From NCBI GenBank assembly GCA_000499405.2, contig HG738138.1, positions 3,088,368 to 3,152,367 of the forward strand: a stretch of DNA of 64,000 nucleotides, read 5' to 3'. A model generated the notes under the pieces. It was not told where the DNA came from and ran no database searches. It was given only the letters and a program-made list of their open reading frames with translations. The first letter of the stretch is position 1. Every line of letters begins with the position of its first letter. This document shows, piece by piece, positions 24,011 through 36,070 of this stretch. The stretch comes from Onchocerca volvulus (Eukaryota; Nematoda; Chromadorea; Rhabditida; Onchocercidae). The translations under genes and the position numbers were made by a program.

Positions 24011-25813
24011 TCACATAGAAAGCATGTATTTGCACAATTCATATGCTGACCAGCTAAGCGCTGTGGAAGGAATTTGGAATATTATTCGAGCCTGAAGTCC
24101 ACGAAAAAATCCACCTGTACCTCGAAGGTAATAGATGGTTTTAATTCCGTCAGCCAGCCCTCTGCAAAATATTTCGTATAGTCAAAAGTACAAAAACAGC
24201 ATAAACATGAATGGAAGTTGTAACCGTCCAATGAAGCATGCGTATGATGAAGATGGGTAGTAAAAAACTCGTCAACTGCAGCTTTTAATACAGGAAACAT
24301 TAATTTTTTTGCGACAAATTAAAAAAAAAATACTTGTAATATGCTGTATGCTCGCTTTGTGTGAGCAATCGATATGTGGTATTGAAGCGGGGAGTTTGCT
24401 GTGTATTCAAAACAGTTTTCACACAATCAAGAGGAGTTGTGATAGCTGCAGCTATTCCACCAGCAATTCCTGTAAATCGTTTTGGAATTTAGAGTTCCAA
24501 AGGAAGAGAGATATAAAAAAGTCAGGAAATTATCATTAGACTGCACATCATTTGCTGCGGAACGTTATTCAAAAACTGCTAAAAGACATACGATAAAATC
24601 AAGAAGCATCATGAAATCGCATCTGTATATGACGTTATACGCGGAAAGGGTCATTATGAGCATCAAAATGAAAATGTTTAATAAAGACTGGGAAATAACA
24701 AAATTAGTTGTTGTTGAAATCATAGAACATAAAAAATGTACCTCCGGAAACAAGATGGGAAGAAGGATTATAATCATGATGTGGATTTAGCAAATTCTGC
24801 ATATATTCATATATCATAAAATGTGTACACTGATAAGGTACATTCAATGTTAACTGTGTAATATATGAACGGTAAAAGGCTCTGAGACCCTCTCGAATAT
24901 AAATACAGCGTATACATTCCAAACTATTACCGTAAGGACTAAAAATCATTTGCATTCGTTGTTTTACTACCTGAAAACAACATACTATTAACAAGAACAT
25001 CATCATCTAATGATGGTGCTACATTAATCTTCCAGAGATGAATCAAGTCGCTAATGTCAACTCTAATTGATCCATAAATGGTTTTCCTATCTTAAGGAAA
25101 ATTAAAAAAAGAATAACAATACCTCAGCAGGATTCATAACAGCATCATGGATAACAGTAGCAAGCGCTCCGGATATCGCATACGACACTGAATTAGATAC
25201 CCGTGGATTATTCAACAAATAAGCTTTGGAACTGCAAGATTCCATGCATTATTTCGACAACTTGGTTTTTGAATTTAGGTGCGAAGTTTGAAAAACCTTT
25301 CGTAATATGGATTAAGAAGATATGTCGTCACATTTTAATTTAGACTTTAACCAAAAAAATTTTTCCTAACAATCTACAAGCTGAATGATAAAGCATTAAA
25401 AAATACGGAATTATACACTGTTTACTCGAAATAGAATGCAGGACATAAGAACAGGCCAGATTTCGGTTAGTAGTGACGAAATCAACTTAACAGTTAGGTT
25501 TGGAAAAAAAAACTAGTAATACCAACTTTTCGTAAACCGTATAATAAAAAGCATGAGCCGGAATGGTACCCAATACAACAGCATTGACCCCTTTCAATGA
25601 TCGCAGCAAACCTTCCCGTTTCACCATTGACATAAGACTATGCATTGCTGTTGGACAACTAGTTTCTGGACATGGACACAAACTTTGCAACCGAGTTTTT
25701 ACCGAATCAAATGGAAACATAAGACAGTGTTCTGCTAAACCAGCAACCGATCCGGCCAAAAGATGCACTGGCCATCTGCACGTTGGCAGCGGATTGCATA
25801 AAGTATCCGACAT
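24011..25813 (-). CDS. mfn-1: Mitoferrin (SLC25A28/37-type mitochondrial iron carrier)
   Basis: Exons 25813-25527, 25231-25123, 24970-24742, 24469-24334 and 24161-24011 give 303 residues, the usual size of a mitochondrial carrier. All three P-x-[DE]-x-x-[KR] signatures are present: PFDSVK (34-39), PAEVVK (130-135) and PLDCVK (221-226). The family is pinned down by GxxPAHAxYY in repeat 1, [17 protein letters not shown] in repeat 2, the LNxPYQxxHFMxYEYMQ segment and [16 protein letters not shown] before repeat 3. Mitoferrins import ferrous iron across the inner mitochondrial membrane for haem and Fe-S synthesis. The first donor is read as GAA-AA/GTTGGT because this restores YEN and keeps exon 2 open. 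The ATG is preceded by acceptor TTTGCAG at 25831, about 107 nt after the stop of the upstream gene, which is typical nematode operon spacing. Confidence 0.93.
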
Positions 25814-25830
25814 TCCTTCCTAATTCTTCT

Positions 25831-25837
25831 CTGCAAA
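25831..25837 (-). promoter_or_regulatory. Candidate trans-splice acceptor before mitoferrin
   Basis: TTTGCAG after a T-rich run lies 17 nt upstream of the mitoferrin ATG and about 100 nt downstream of the stop codon (25938) of the preceding same-strand gene. No upstream coding exon fits it, so it is more likely to accept a spliced leader than to end an intron. Confidence 0.45.
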
Positions 25838-25937
25838 TAAAAAACAGTGGAGGAACTAAGAAAAAGGAAAATATTAAAATGATGCATCTTCAGAGAGATG
25901 CAAATTCGACTAGCCTTAGAGAGCAAATCCAGAATTA

Positions 25938-26336
25938 CTAGAGATTTCTCAACATCCACAATAATACTTTTGATTCATCAGCTGCTTGAAATGCCCATGT
26001 CTAAAACAAAATATTGCAAATCTTTAGAATTGGAATTAGTTTTGTGCTTCCATCCAATTATTCGAGAAATGACAAGACTTGATTTTTGCCGAAACTTATT
26101 TTTACTTCCAAATAACACCGCGAATTGCCGGGAATCCAAAGGACCAACGCCTCTATCCCAAAACGTGTTACTAATGCAAGGATGACTCCAATACCAAATA
26201 ATATGACACAGACAATTGAACTGTCTGCAATTCGAGTCCAAACCTGTTGTAGCAACCCGAGTAGTTCTTGTGAAAGGTAATAAGGATACTGTCTTTGGCC
26301 TCTTTCTCTATTATGTCTAATTGATCCTATTACTCT
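25938..26336 (-). CDS. Orphan single-pass membrane protein, 5' end unresolved
   Basis: Two exons are visible: an open stretch 26336-26106 (77 codons) and 26000-25938 (20 residues plus stop), joined in phase 0 through a GTAAAA donor and a TTTTGTTTTAG acceptor. The first part is polar and basic (RHNRERGQRQYPYYLSQELL), followed by a membrane segment at codons about 39-60 (SSIVCVILFGIGVILALVTR) and a short tail ending WAFQAADESKVLLWMLRNL. There is no ATG in the open stretch, and a stop lies just before 26336, so a 5' exon or another start is missing from the model. I do not recognise the family. The close spacing to mitoferrin suggests co-transcription. Confidence 0.4.
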
Positions 26337-27241
26337 CTACCGTCTCTTTAAATAACGCGAAGTTTTTTCTCCAGGCTACTAACACTAGGACCATAACACG
26401 ACAATTGCCCTCTAATTTTTTATTCTCTAGTGACACACTCTTTCGCCAATTTCAGCAAGTCATTGTATCTCCTAAATTTCGACGGTATTTCACAATTTGA
26501 ATGTCTGGTTTAAATATTTTCAAATTTTATCGATCTTTACCGTCCTAAAAGAGCATTTAATTTTGCATTCTCTTTGAAATGACCATTTTCTGGTCCCAGA
26601 ATCTCGCATACATGATTGGTCTTTTCTCAGAATTCATCGCCGTTCATGCGCGACTTCGGTGAAGAATGACTATATGGCTGCGATTTCAGTGCTTTTTCAT
26701 TAATTCTGATATTTGGTTAAATTTAAATTTTAAAATTCTCAATGATAGTTGCAGTTAGAACAATGTTATCATATTGTCCTTGTCCCTTTATTCACGAAAA
26801 CTCATTTCTTTTGTTCATCGGATATATTTCGTTCCTTAATTAAGGCAGTAGCAAAGAACATTCCACCAATAAAAAATATCTCCCAATTTCTTTATTCATA
26901 TAGTTAGTAAGTTCGTTAAATTCTCTGCACGAATGAAAATGGATCACATTTTTTCGGATAATGATCTGGCATATTTGTTTCCAGTATAAAGGATGTGGAA
27001 ATATTCATTCGGTACCTACAGAACAAATACTTGATTGATGGGAAAGTTAAAATTGCCTACTATACGAATTGTAAATATTTCGATCGTGAGAGTAATCGTT
27101 ATCTTTACTTTCCTAACTGATAGATTAACGAGATATGATGACATTCAGAAAAGCTGTATTTTTCCGAATGCGTAATAAGAATGATTGATTAATGCAAAGT
27201 CTTAATAAATATAGAGCTTTACTTACCATTGAAATTTTCAG
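26337..27241. other. Divergent intergenic region upstream of dystroglycan
   Basis: This 0.9 kb lies between the minus-strand operon-like series and plus-strand dystroglycan. It should hold promoters for both and possibly the missing 5' exon of the orphan membrane protein. No family-like coding is seen. It ends in AAATTTTCAG directly abutting the dystroglycan ATG. Confidence 0.45.
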
Positions 27242-28984
27242 ATGGAATATCTTAAACCAATAATACTAACATTACTTATATGTATAACCAACACTATAGC
27301 ACTGATACCAGAAATAGTGGAATTAGTAATTGGTCAACCATTTCATTATGCATTTCAAATTAATTCAAATGTACTGGATGTCCAGGATGCATCCGGCGAA
27401 GAACTACCAACATGGTTAATTTGGAAAAAAGATGAACGGTAATCGTTTTATTTCATAAGCTTCATACCGATTTCAACGAATAACAACCGAAAAATGTGGA
27501 TAAGTTTTTGTTCTTTCAGGATTCTAGAAGGTGTGTCACAACCAACTGATGCTGGAAAAACATTTTTGCGAATAACGAACGATCAGATTAACGATGTCAT
27601 GGAAATTTCTGTCAAAGAAGAAATCATAAATCCGTGCGGTGCTGAAAGGAATACATTGTGGATGGAAATTGCATTTGATACTTCACTTAGCAATCTGAGT
27701 ATAGTCGATCAGTTGCATCTTGTCAACGTTGTCTCGAAATTTTTTAATATAAACAGGTAAGTAAAGATGTGTTTGATGTAAGAAGTACAATAAGTAAAAT
27801 TAAGCGCATATAAGAAAAATGAATTTTTAATTTTTACCGAAAATCCATAGTTTTGAAGGATTCTTTTGGAGGCTCAAGAATTTAAAACAGTTAGCATAGA
27901 ATATCCAATAGTGACATAACTCATTAACCATCCATTTTTTTGTGACATTATCAAAATTAGCCTACCTATAAATTTCAGTATTCTCGGTGTGATTTGGCAT
28001 CATCCAATAAATATATGAAAAATTTGTTACCGCAAATTAGGATACATAGTTATGGATAAAAAAAAAACTGCTGGGATGATTTTTCAGCTCTTCGCTTCGT
28101 GTTTATTCAAATAAATATAAGGAAGAAATAAGACGCGCAGAGGTTGTAGAATCCGGCATGCAACATAAGCCGAATGATGATTCAGTGACGATTATGTGGA
28201 AAGTTTCCTGCGAAGAAATTGATGAGGATGCGATTGATGTGTTGGAGAAGATGCTCACATTCGATGAAAGTGATGCTTTGGCGATATCACGGCAGAAACT
28301 GTTTGGTTGGGAGGTTTGAGCTAAACATTAGTTTGATTTACGTAGAATTTTAGAAAGTAGATCAGTTTTCTTTATGGTATTGCATTTAATTGTCAACGTT
28401 TCCCATTTAATCCAAGAATTTTACATGAAATTTATGCATTATATCTTTCAAGATACTGGGATTTGTTTATTCTATCGGAATCCATGGGTAGGATTCTGTA
28501 GGTAGAGTTTTGTAATAGGGGATTCATTAGAACATGGAATTTTTCTAAGTTAGGTTAGAGTAAGTAATTTTTAAACTGCAGTGATTTGTCAGTCATGATA
28601 AGTTTATCATTCTCTGGTCAGTTTATTAATTTTTTTTAACAACTTATGTCAATAAAAAGTTTGTAGTTGAGAAAAGGAACATTACTACCACGAAAACAAC
28701 GTAATCATATTGCCGGAACTGATGTCATGTCTCAGTTTTCGGGCTTTATTACAAATGAACCGTATGTTAACTTTGAAGTGACAACGTCGAAAACTACAAC
28801 ACGTTCCACGCGCTCCACAAAGAAAGATGACAGACCTCCAGTACGATTGCATTCACTTCAAGCTTTTACTTGTAGAAGGTGCGCTTTGATGCTTTTTCAT
28901 AACGATTGTTTAATACGATTCAGTTGATATAATTCTGTTGAAATAATAATCAGTTGGTCTCATCATCAGTCAGAATATTTCACC

Positions 28985-29017
<33 letters not shown>

Positions 29018-30807
29018 TTATATATTATGTTATATATAGGAATTTAGAGGTATGATGTGCGAGTATACCATTCCGAGGGAAACATTTATTGATGCGGAAG
29101 ATGGAGATACGCGTTCACTTTCTTTATCTGTTTGTCCAATTGTTGCCGATAACAATTGGCTTACATTAGACAGGAAAAATAAACAGATTTTGCATGGTAT
29201 CTCATTGAATACAGGAGATTTTGAATTTCGATTAGAAGCGCGAGATTCTGCAAATCAGGTAGATTAAACGTTCGCTCTTGTAAATTGTTTTGGGCTAGTG
29301 GATATGTTGTATGGTCACAAAGTGGAGATGACAGGATGGTAGGGAGAATATGGGATAGATGCTCTTGACATGTTTTAACCTTTCAATAATATGAAAAATA
29401 TATATTAATGATTGCGTAATCACGATTATAAAAATAAATGGGGAATTTCTAATGTAAATTCCTGCAGTAACACACGCTATTTCTCAGCTTTTGCAGATGA
29501 CATCTGCACCTTTTCGTGTAACAGTTGTTCCCGAACCACCGACGAATCACTTATTTATTCTTGATGTTGACCACAGTTCCGAACGACTGGCGAAAGAGCC
29601 GGATATTTTGTGCGCATTTGCTGAAAAGCTGGCTAATTCTTTAGGGGATCGATTTCCAAAAAACTTAGTTATTAAGTTAGTTTTGAAGGCCTTTTTTGAG
29701 CAGTCTGTATTTTATTCGTTTTATACTCCGATTTGGTAATGATATGTTATAAAATGAGGAAATATTATGCTTATTCACTTTGTATATTATATTTTCAATG
29801 TTTTACAGGAAAATTGAAGCTATTGACAGTGTAAGACGTCAAGCCCGTGTCACATTTTCAAATGCTTCTTTATCATATAAATATTGTCAGAAAAAAGCAA
29901 TTGAAGCAATTAAACATGTTATGCTAACTAGAAGACGGGATCGTATTCGAGCCGAATTTGTTCGAGCAATGGATAGTCGATTTCATGTACGGAATGTGAA
30001 ATTAGAATTTCGGGGTAATTTAATACTTCCATTTCTTATTTTTCGCAGCTAACGAACTTATGGTTATATTTTATGTTTAACTAAAATAGAAAAAAAAGAA
30101 TTAAAGGAAATATTTGATGGTTGGCTTTGACACATTTGCTCAGATAATCTTTGTGGCTTCGTTCTTTTTTTTCTTTGTCGCCAGACATTATTTCTATTCA
30201 AAATTTATATGTTGGAATTTTAATTGTTTCTGTCGGTTCAGGATCTTGTATCGAACAGCTGCCAACATCTCGTCTTCCAGTGAATGTTTCATTATCCACA
30301 ACTATAAATCCTACGAACCATGATACTTCATCTGTTCAATTGTGGCTTCCAGTTGCTCTCATTGCATTCTTGAAATTTTTCTTAGCTACGCTGGCATTAG
30401 TTTGCTGTTTGGTAAAACGAAAAAGAGCAAAAGCAGGTTTGGTTTGTCGGTATTTTAGATATTTTTCGTGAGACTGCTTTCTAGAAGACTTCTGTATGAG
30501 AGCAGAGGTACTTTATTATTTCATTAGTAATCTTGTTCTTAAAAAAATAAATCTTTTTATTTTAGTTCAATCAGAGTATATTTCGAAAGGTTTGCCAGTA
30601 GTATTTCCGGAAGAAATTCCACAAGAAGATGAAACAGCAGCAGTATCGACGCCGATGTTAGTTAAGGAAGAACGTCCACCATTAATCATTTCTCAGCATG
30701 AGAATCCTCTTTACAAACCTCCTCCTCCACTTTCTACTGCATCAAGCCCACGACCTCGAAATGCATTCACGAATCAACGACAACCTCCCCCTTATGTTCC
30801 GCCATAA
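27242..30807 (+). CDS. dgn-1: Dystroglycan
   Basis: Nine exons: 27242-27438, 27520-27756, 28088-28313, 28667-28878, 29048-29258, 29488-29675, 29809-30014, 30242-30436 and 30566-30807, giving 637 residues. A signal peptide (1-21) precedes a first cadherin-like domain (about 22-145) and a second one starting near 293 with CEYTIPRETFIDAEDGDTRS. A SEA-like part follows, then a membrane span at about 526-549, a basic KRKRAK anchor (551-556), and a cytoplasmic tail with YISKGLPVVFPEEI and RPPLII, ending in PPPYVPP (631-637), the dystrophin WW/EF-binding PPxY. Dystroglycan links basement-membrane laminin to the cytoskeleton. The Ser/Thr-rich linker is only about 15 residues, so no long mucin region is present. 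The acceptor at the ATG suggests trans-splicing. Exon 6 could alternatively start at 29497. The symbol is by family; nematodes have several dgn paralogues. Confidence 0.93.
28987..29016. repeat. T homopolymer of about 28-30 nt in dystroglycan intron 4
   Basis: A long T run is followed by TA-rich sequence leading to the exon 5 acceptor; it may act as an extended pyrimidine tract. The length may be inaccurate. Confidence 0.8.
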
Positions 30808-32772
30808 TGTTCGCGTACATTGGATTGGACCAGTTTATTAATTGCTCTTCATCATTATCTTATTTTGTCAACGAATGTTTTAATGACCAAAGGTTTTTGC
30901 TTGGATAATCATTTTTTTCAATCTCTTATGGAGAATTTTTAGACTATTTATTATATTTTCGAATTATCATCATGTGAAAGATGAGTTCGAACAGTGAGTG
31001 TTATTGCTTTATTCTTTTTCCGTTTTTATGTGATTCACATATATTACTTATAGGTTGAGGTGCATATTCATTCAACAACCTCTCAAGATATATTTTGCCC
31101 CCAGTTGTTCACCATAACATCTGCAATTCAATTTAAGGCACAATTATATTTTTTCACTCATCTGCAATTCAATTTAAGGCACAATTATATTTTTTCACTA
31201 TGTAAGTGAAAAAATATAATTGTGCCTTAAATTGAATTGCAGATGTATTATAAAAAATCTGTGTTATGTTGTTACTCATAAGGAAATCAATATTATTATT
31301 GAAATAAGCTTGTTAATTTCCTTATTTTATTGTAAACTTTCATTTTTAATATGATGCAGTGACAAATTCAATTATTATAATAGTTTTATTTTTGTTGATA
31401 ATGCAAGCCATAGACTGATGAGAAATAATAGAATTTGAGCTGCTTGATCTTAACATTTTATTTATTGCTTTTATTCTAGGATATTGAAAAATGTACTGGA
31501 CTGTTCATTGAGCTAACATTTTAAAGTTAGAATTAATTTAAATTAGGTATCAGCTTTATGAGATTGTTCCTTTAGTGTTTGTTATAATCATTTTACATTT
31601 CTTCTAAATGATTTATTTTGATTATTCCTACTTATTTTCTCCTTTTTTTTGAAATTGAACTACTTGAACATTGTTTTCTGAATTTTTTTGCAAATCGTTT
31701 GTTGTACATTTGTTCTTTCCGTTAAGTTTTTACTTTGTGAATTTAATATTTATTTTTTAAGCAGAGGAAAACCATGATATTTTCTTACTCTCTCAAGTTC
31801 TAGATTCATGCGGAGTGTGAAAGTTTGATACATAATCATGGCAGGGATCATTTTATTTCCTCTTCTTAAATTTGAGAAGGCATGTACATTTTGTTGTATC
31901 ATTTTAATATATGCAACTGTTTCCGGTTAAATTTGGAAGCATTCGGAATTATTTAAATGTTCGCTTTTTGTTTGGAAGAATATTTTGGACTTTCAAAGTC
32001 AATCAGTTCTTTTTCACTGATCAATCTCCGCTGTTTATTTTTTCATTTCACTTTTATTCGACAAGGTCGAATCAGTAGTACTTTTGGTAAATTTTGTCAC
32101 AAAAGAAATTTCCCTTTTTCTTTTATTTATTTTATGGAAAAACATTTCTTCGAAGTCTCACTATGCCTTTTTTTTTGCGACTTTTCTAGATCACATTAGA
32201 TATCGATTTCCAAAGAAGAAAAAAAAGCTTTAGTCAAAAGGTTGAGTGATTTTTGGCAAATAGGTAAAGTTTTGTGTTGTCATTTTGGAACACATTTAAT
32301 TTTACTGTTAGTGGCAAGGATTGGTTTATTTATCATGGATTCGAAAAATTTCCATGTTTTGCAATAAATCGATTGTATTCAAAAATTGATCTTTAAGGAC
32401 ATATTCGACTAAAGCAATCCTAATGTGCCACAAATGTCACTGCGATTGCATTTTTTTCGCATATTGTGATATCGTAGATTTTTATATATTCTCTATTTAT
32501 GTTAGGAATGAGTTGTTGCGATACTGTTCAGTATATTGTGAAGAAAGATTATTAAAAATCTTAATTTATAAATCCGACAAATCAATAACGATATTTATGG
32601 AAAATAGAGCAGAGAAATTCACAGTAAATACAAGAAATGAGGAACAAAATTTAACTTAATGTGAAATAGGCAAATACATGGTATTGTTAAAATTAATGAG
32701 AAATGCGATATAGAGATAAGCACTGTTAACGAACGGGATTTTAAACAAAAATTTTGAAAATGGAGTATGATT
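30808..32772. other. 3' flank of dystroglycan and convergent intergenic space
   Basis: Contains the triple-copy repeat at 31118-31245. Open frames at 31957-32199 and 32423-32659 have no family features. Two genes end into this interval. Confidence 0.5.
31118..31245. repeat. 41-bp unit: two tandem copies plus one inverted copy
   Basis: Copies at 31118-31158 and 31159-31199 are direct and identical; after a 5-nt spacer an identical copy lies in the opposite orientation at 31205-31245. The unit starts CATCTGCAATTCAATTTAAG. Copies 2 and 3 form a perfect 41-bp hairpin downstream of dystroglycan. Confidence 0.9.
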
Positions 32773-34461
32773 TTACTCTCGTAAAGTATTGATCAGAACA
32801 GGGACAATACAGGTGAACAGGTAGGTTGCAAATGTTGTTGGTGCACTATTTTTTAATTTCTGGAGCAATGGTATCACCTTGTTGAGACCTTCGGTAACGA
32901 AGATTTTTTTGAGAAGCTCTTCCCATTTATTCTCTTTATTGGTGAAATCCATTTTAGGATTAGACATCTGCAATTTAGGACTTTAAGGAAAAAACAGGAT
33001 ATAAATAATAAATTGAATGCAAAAATGATGAAAGGAAAGTAGTTGTTTTTTTTTTTTTTTTTTTTTCCATAGATAATAGATATTTAAAACTGTTGATGCA
33101 GAATGACTTTAGAATTGGTATCAAAAATCTTTTTTCAAAAAATGAGCAAAACTGAAAATACAAACAAATTATGGTGAGCAATTGGACAATTCTGTAATTC
33201 TAATGCTTTTTCCCGTTATTTCACTGTTGATGGATCGATTTTTCTAATATTTTGAGAGAAAAAAAAAAAGTGGGATTGAAGTTTTACTATACTAAGCATC
33301 GAAGACGTTTGAAAAATTATTAATTTAATTGATAGAGCATCTAATTCGAATTTCATCAAACTTATTTGAAGCAGAACTCAATTATTATTACTTGATAACT
33401 GAAATAAGCATCGAGCCAGAATTTTCATAACATTGCTAAATTTTAAAAAATTAATCCCGTATTATTTAAGCGATGTCATATGTAAGCTGCTGATTCATAA
33501 AATGAAATCTTATTTCTGAAATGAAAATTTAGAAACAAACCTAATTATCTTGAAGAAAGGAGAGGAACTATTTTCACAATAAGTTAACAGAAATTCATTT
33601 TCTGTTACTGACACAGCTATATATACATATTTTTTTTTTTGATGATAGTGCACAAAACTCTTACAGTTTAAAGTAAAAAGAAATCCCGGAAATTTCAAAT
33701 GATATGAAAAAGCTTATGTTGATTTTAAAAATTCAAGTTCTTTGATTTAAATTAAACATTTGAAAGTCCTGCCCAATTTGAAAAATGGCTTTTCTTTCCT
33801 GTATTTTAGCTCAATGAAATTCTTTCCCAAATATCCATTAGTTTTTAAAAATTACTGATATAACGGTAACCGGTTATTTTTCCGGAAAACTTACAGTTTC
33901 TCGGAAACTGTTGACTTGAGAAATTAGATCACCAATTTTTCCCAGTGTCGTCTTCTGCATATCGTTAGCCAGCGGTTGTAACATGCTCATTTTATCTTGA
34001 ATTGTTGCCAATAAATCCTTTACTCGATCCACACTTTGTTGTAATTGCTTAAAAAAAATCATTCGTTCCCCCAAAAAATGAATTCAGAGATGTAAAACCT
34101 TTCACATTTACTTTAAACATCCCTGATATTTCCAATGTTTTCAATTTTTAATTTCAAAATTTTCATTTCCTGCTAAAAATTGATCATCGGTCATTTGTAA
34201 TAATGATGAATGATTATTTTCATTATCAATGAAGGCTGAACTTATTTTTAATTGAACAGCACGAAGAGAGAAACAAGTAGAGTGGATGGGGAAAAAGGAA
34301 AGATAAGAAAGAAGAAAGAGGAAGAAACTAACTTTTTCATCTTTTGCAAAAAGTGATTTTATATCGGTAAAGTGTTTTGTGAAAAAATCGCCAGCTTCCG
34401 AAAGTAAGTCACAGTATGCACCGACAGTAATGAGCATCAATAGTATACCGTACTTCAACAT
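32773..34461 (-). CDS. Small secreted helical protein, unknown family
   Basis: Exons 34461-34333, 34047-33895 and 32967-32773 (43, 51 and 64 codons plus stop) give 158 residues; both introns are phase 0. A signal peptide (MLKYGILLMLITVGAYC, cut near residue 17) is followed by a sequence rich in heptad-like leucine and isoleucine (for example SVDRVKDLLATIQDKMSML) with few prolines, predicting an all-alpha protein. The mature protein has one cysteine only, in the hydrophobic C-terminal segment (about 136-153). I do not recognise a family; nematodes secrete several unrelated helical lipid-binding or immunogenic proteins of this size. A TATA-like element lies 36 nt upstream of the ATG. Confidence 0.7.
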
Positions 34462-34496
34462 GTTGTCTTCCTCAAAATTATATCATTCAATGTAGA

Positions 34497-34504
34497 TATT
34501 TATA
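34497..34504 (-). promoter_or_regulatory. TATA-like box of the small secreted protein gene
   Basis: TATAAATA on the minus strand lies 36 nt upstream of the ATG at 34461, a plausible distance for a core promoter with a short leader. Confidence 0.45.
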
Positions 34505-35361
34505 CATTATCATGATAATGCTTCCGATATCAATCTATTTGAAAATTTATCAAAATATCATGAACGGAATAAAAGATGCAAGTATGTGTTTAAGGAGGAA
34601 TAAACGGAAATGTACAGAATGAATAAATAATCTGAAATGTGAATGAAAACAATACTTTCAGGAATCATAAAAGAAAGGATTATTTTTTGCAACAGAAAGA
34701 ATTGTTATAATCGATAAGTTAGGAATGACTAATAATTAAAAAGTTCTTTCGAAACAATCTCTTTTTTTTTTTCTTTTTTTTGTTTTTTTTTTTTTGCAAT
34801 GCAAAGAAAACAGAACGAAAATAGAAAAGCATAGGAAAATTTACTATAATCAAATAACAAGTTAAAAAATTAATTGATTAATAATGAGCATTGATTTTAA
34901 ACTACTTCAATAGCATTTCCAGATTAATATTCTCTCTGGTGGCATTTCATTGTATTTTCATTTGAAAGTATGATAAATTTTGGAAGTCATAATAAATTAA
35001 TTTTCTTTAGAAATTTTAATAAATTAATTTTAGAATTAAAAAAACTTTAAATACTTGAAAAATTCCTTTAAAATTACTCACAGATACTAATTCAGGGTTA
35101 TATTCATTTTTACAATTAACCAAGAATTTTTAATTAATATAAATAGTAAATTCAGAAATGTTATTAATTATGCCAGCAGATGATGGCATAAATTTTTTGT
35201 TACAATAATATTCATTGCCTATCGAACAAATAGAAAAATCTTTATGACACAATTAACAAATATTCTATTCAGGGGAAAATGATGGACATATAAGTTCGAT
35301 ATCGAAGAATAGTATGGGACTAATAGCCGCTGAGTAATGTGACAAACACAGCAGAATATAA

Positions 35362-35436
35362 TTTTAGAAATTCGAAACAAATCTCGATACTAATCAGTTG
35401 GCTATTAGTATCGAGACTTGTTTCAAATTTCTAAAA
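35362..35436. repeat. Inverted repeat, 33-nt arms with 9-nt loop
   Basis: The left arm 35362-35394 and right arm 35404-35436 pair with two mismatches (core CTCGATACTAAT). Confidence 0.85.
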
Positions 35437-35990
35437 GCAATCAATAACATATCCAGCTAGTAGTGAATGAAACTTATTTTTTTGACGTTATAAGTTTTTT
35501 TAGAAAGGGACAAGTTCAATCGTACTATCACTCGAAATAGACGAAGTCTGATAGATCAAAAGTTACGAATATCGAAAGACTTTCAATCATTCGAGTTTAA
35601 TCCAATGTTTCTTACATTCTCTATTCTTGAAACTAACGTTTAAAGAAAAAAAGATAGAAAAACAACTGAATAGGAACGGATAACATAAATATTTATGAGG
35701 AAAATTTTGAAAATGAATGACGTAAATGTTGAGAGTGAAAAGAGTTAGCTTTTGCTAATACCAAACGACATTGCCGGATGTTTTTCCATTTTGCTTCTTT
35801 GATTTTATCAAATTGTAAGCTGTGTCAACAGATCTTTATTCGTAGGTTTATCTGCTAAATCTACCATTTTCAAATTCCATCCTCTTATCATATATCAAAA
35901 ATTTCTCAACTAAGTTGACTGATGTTTTTTTCTTTTTTTTTTCCCCCTCCCCCAACCAAGAAACAAAATTTTTAACTATCAAATAAACAA

Positions 35991-36070
35991 TATTTTTTCA
36001 CTGCTACAGTAGTCTATCTATGAATCAGTGTATTTTTACACTGCTACCGTAACCCATCTATGAATCAGTG
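35991..36070. repeat. Two tandem copies of a 40-bp unit
   Basis: 35991-36030 and 36031-36070 match except for a few bases around CTGCTAC; both end in ATCTATGAATCAGTG. Confidence 0.8.

Noticed and set aside
24082..24300. Open stretch in mitoferrin intron 4 reading [15 protein letters not shown]
   Set aside because: It needs phase-1 borders, but the flanking exons are joined by phase 2 (AA/A), so it cannot be inserted without breaking the frame. The direct join restores the expected carrier length.
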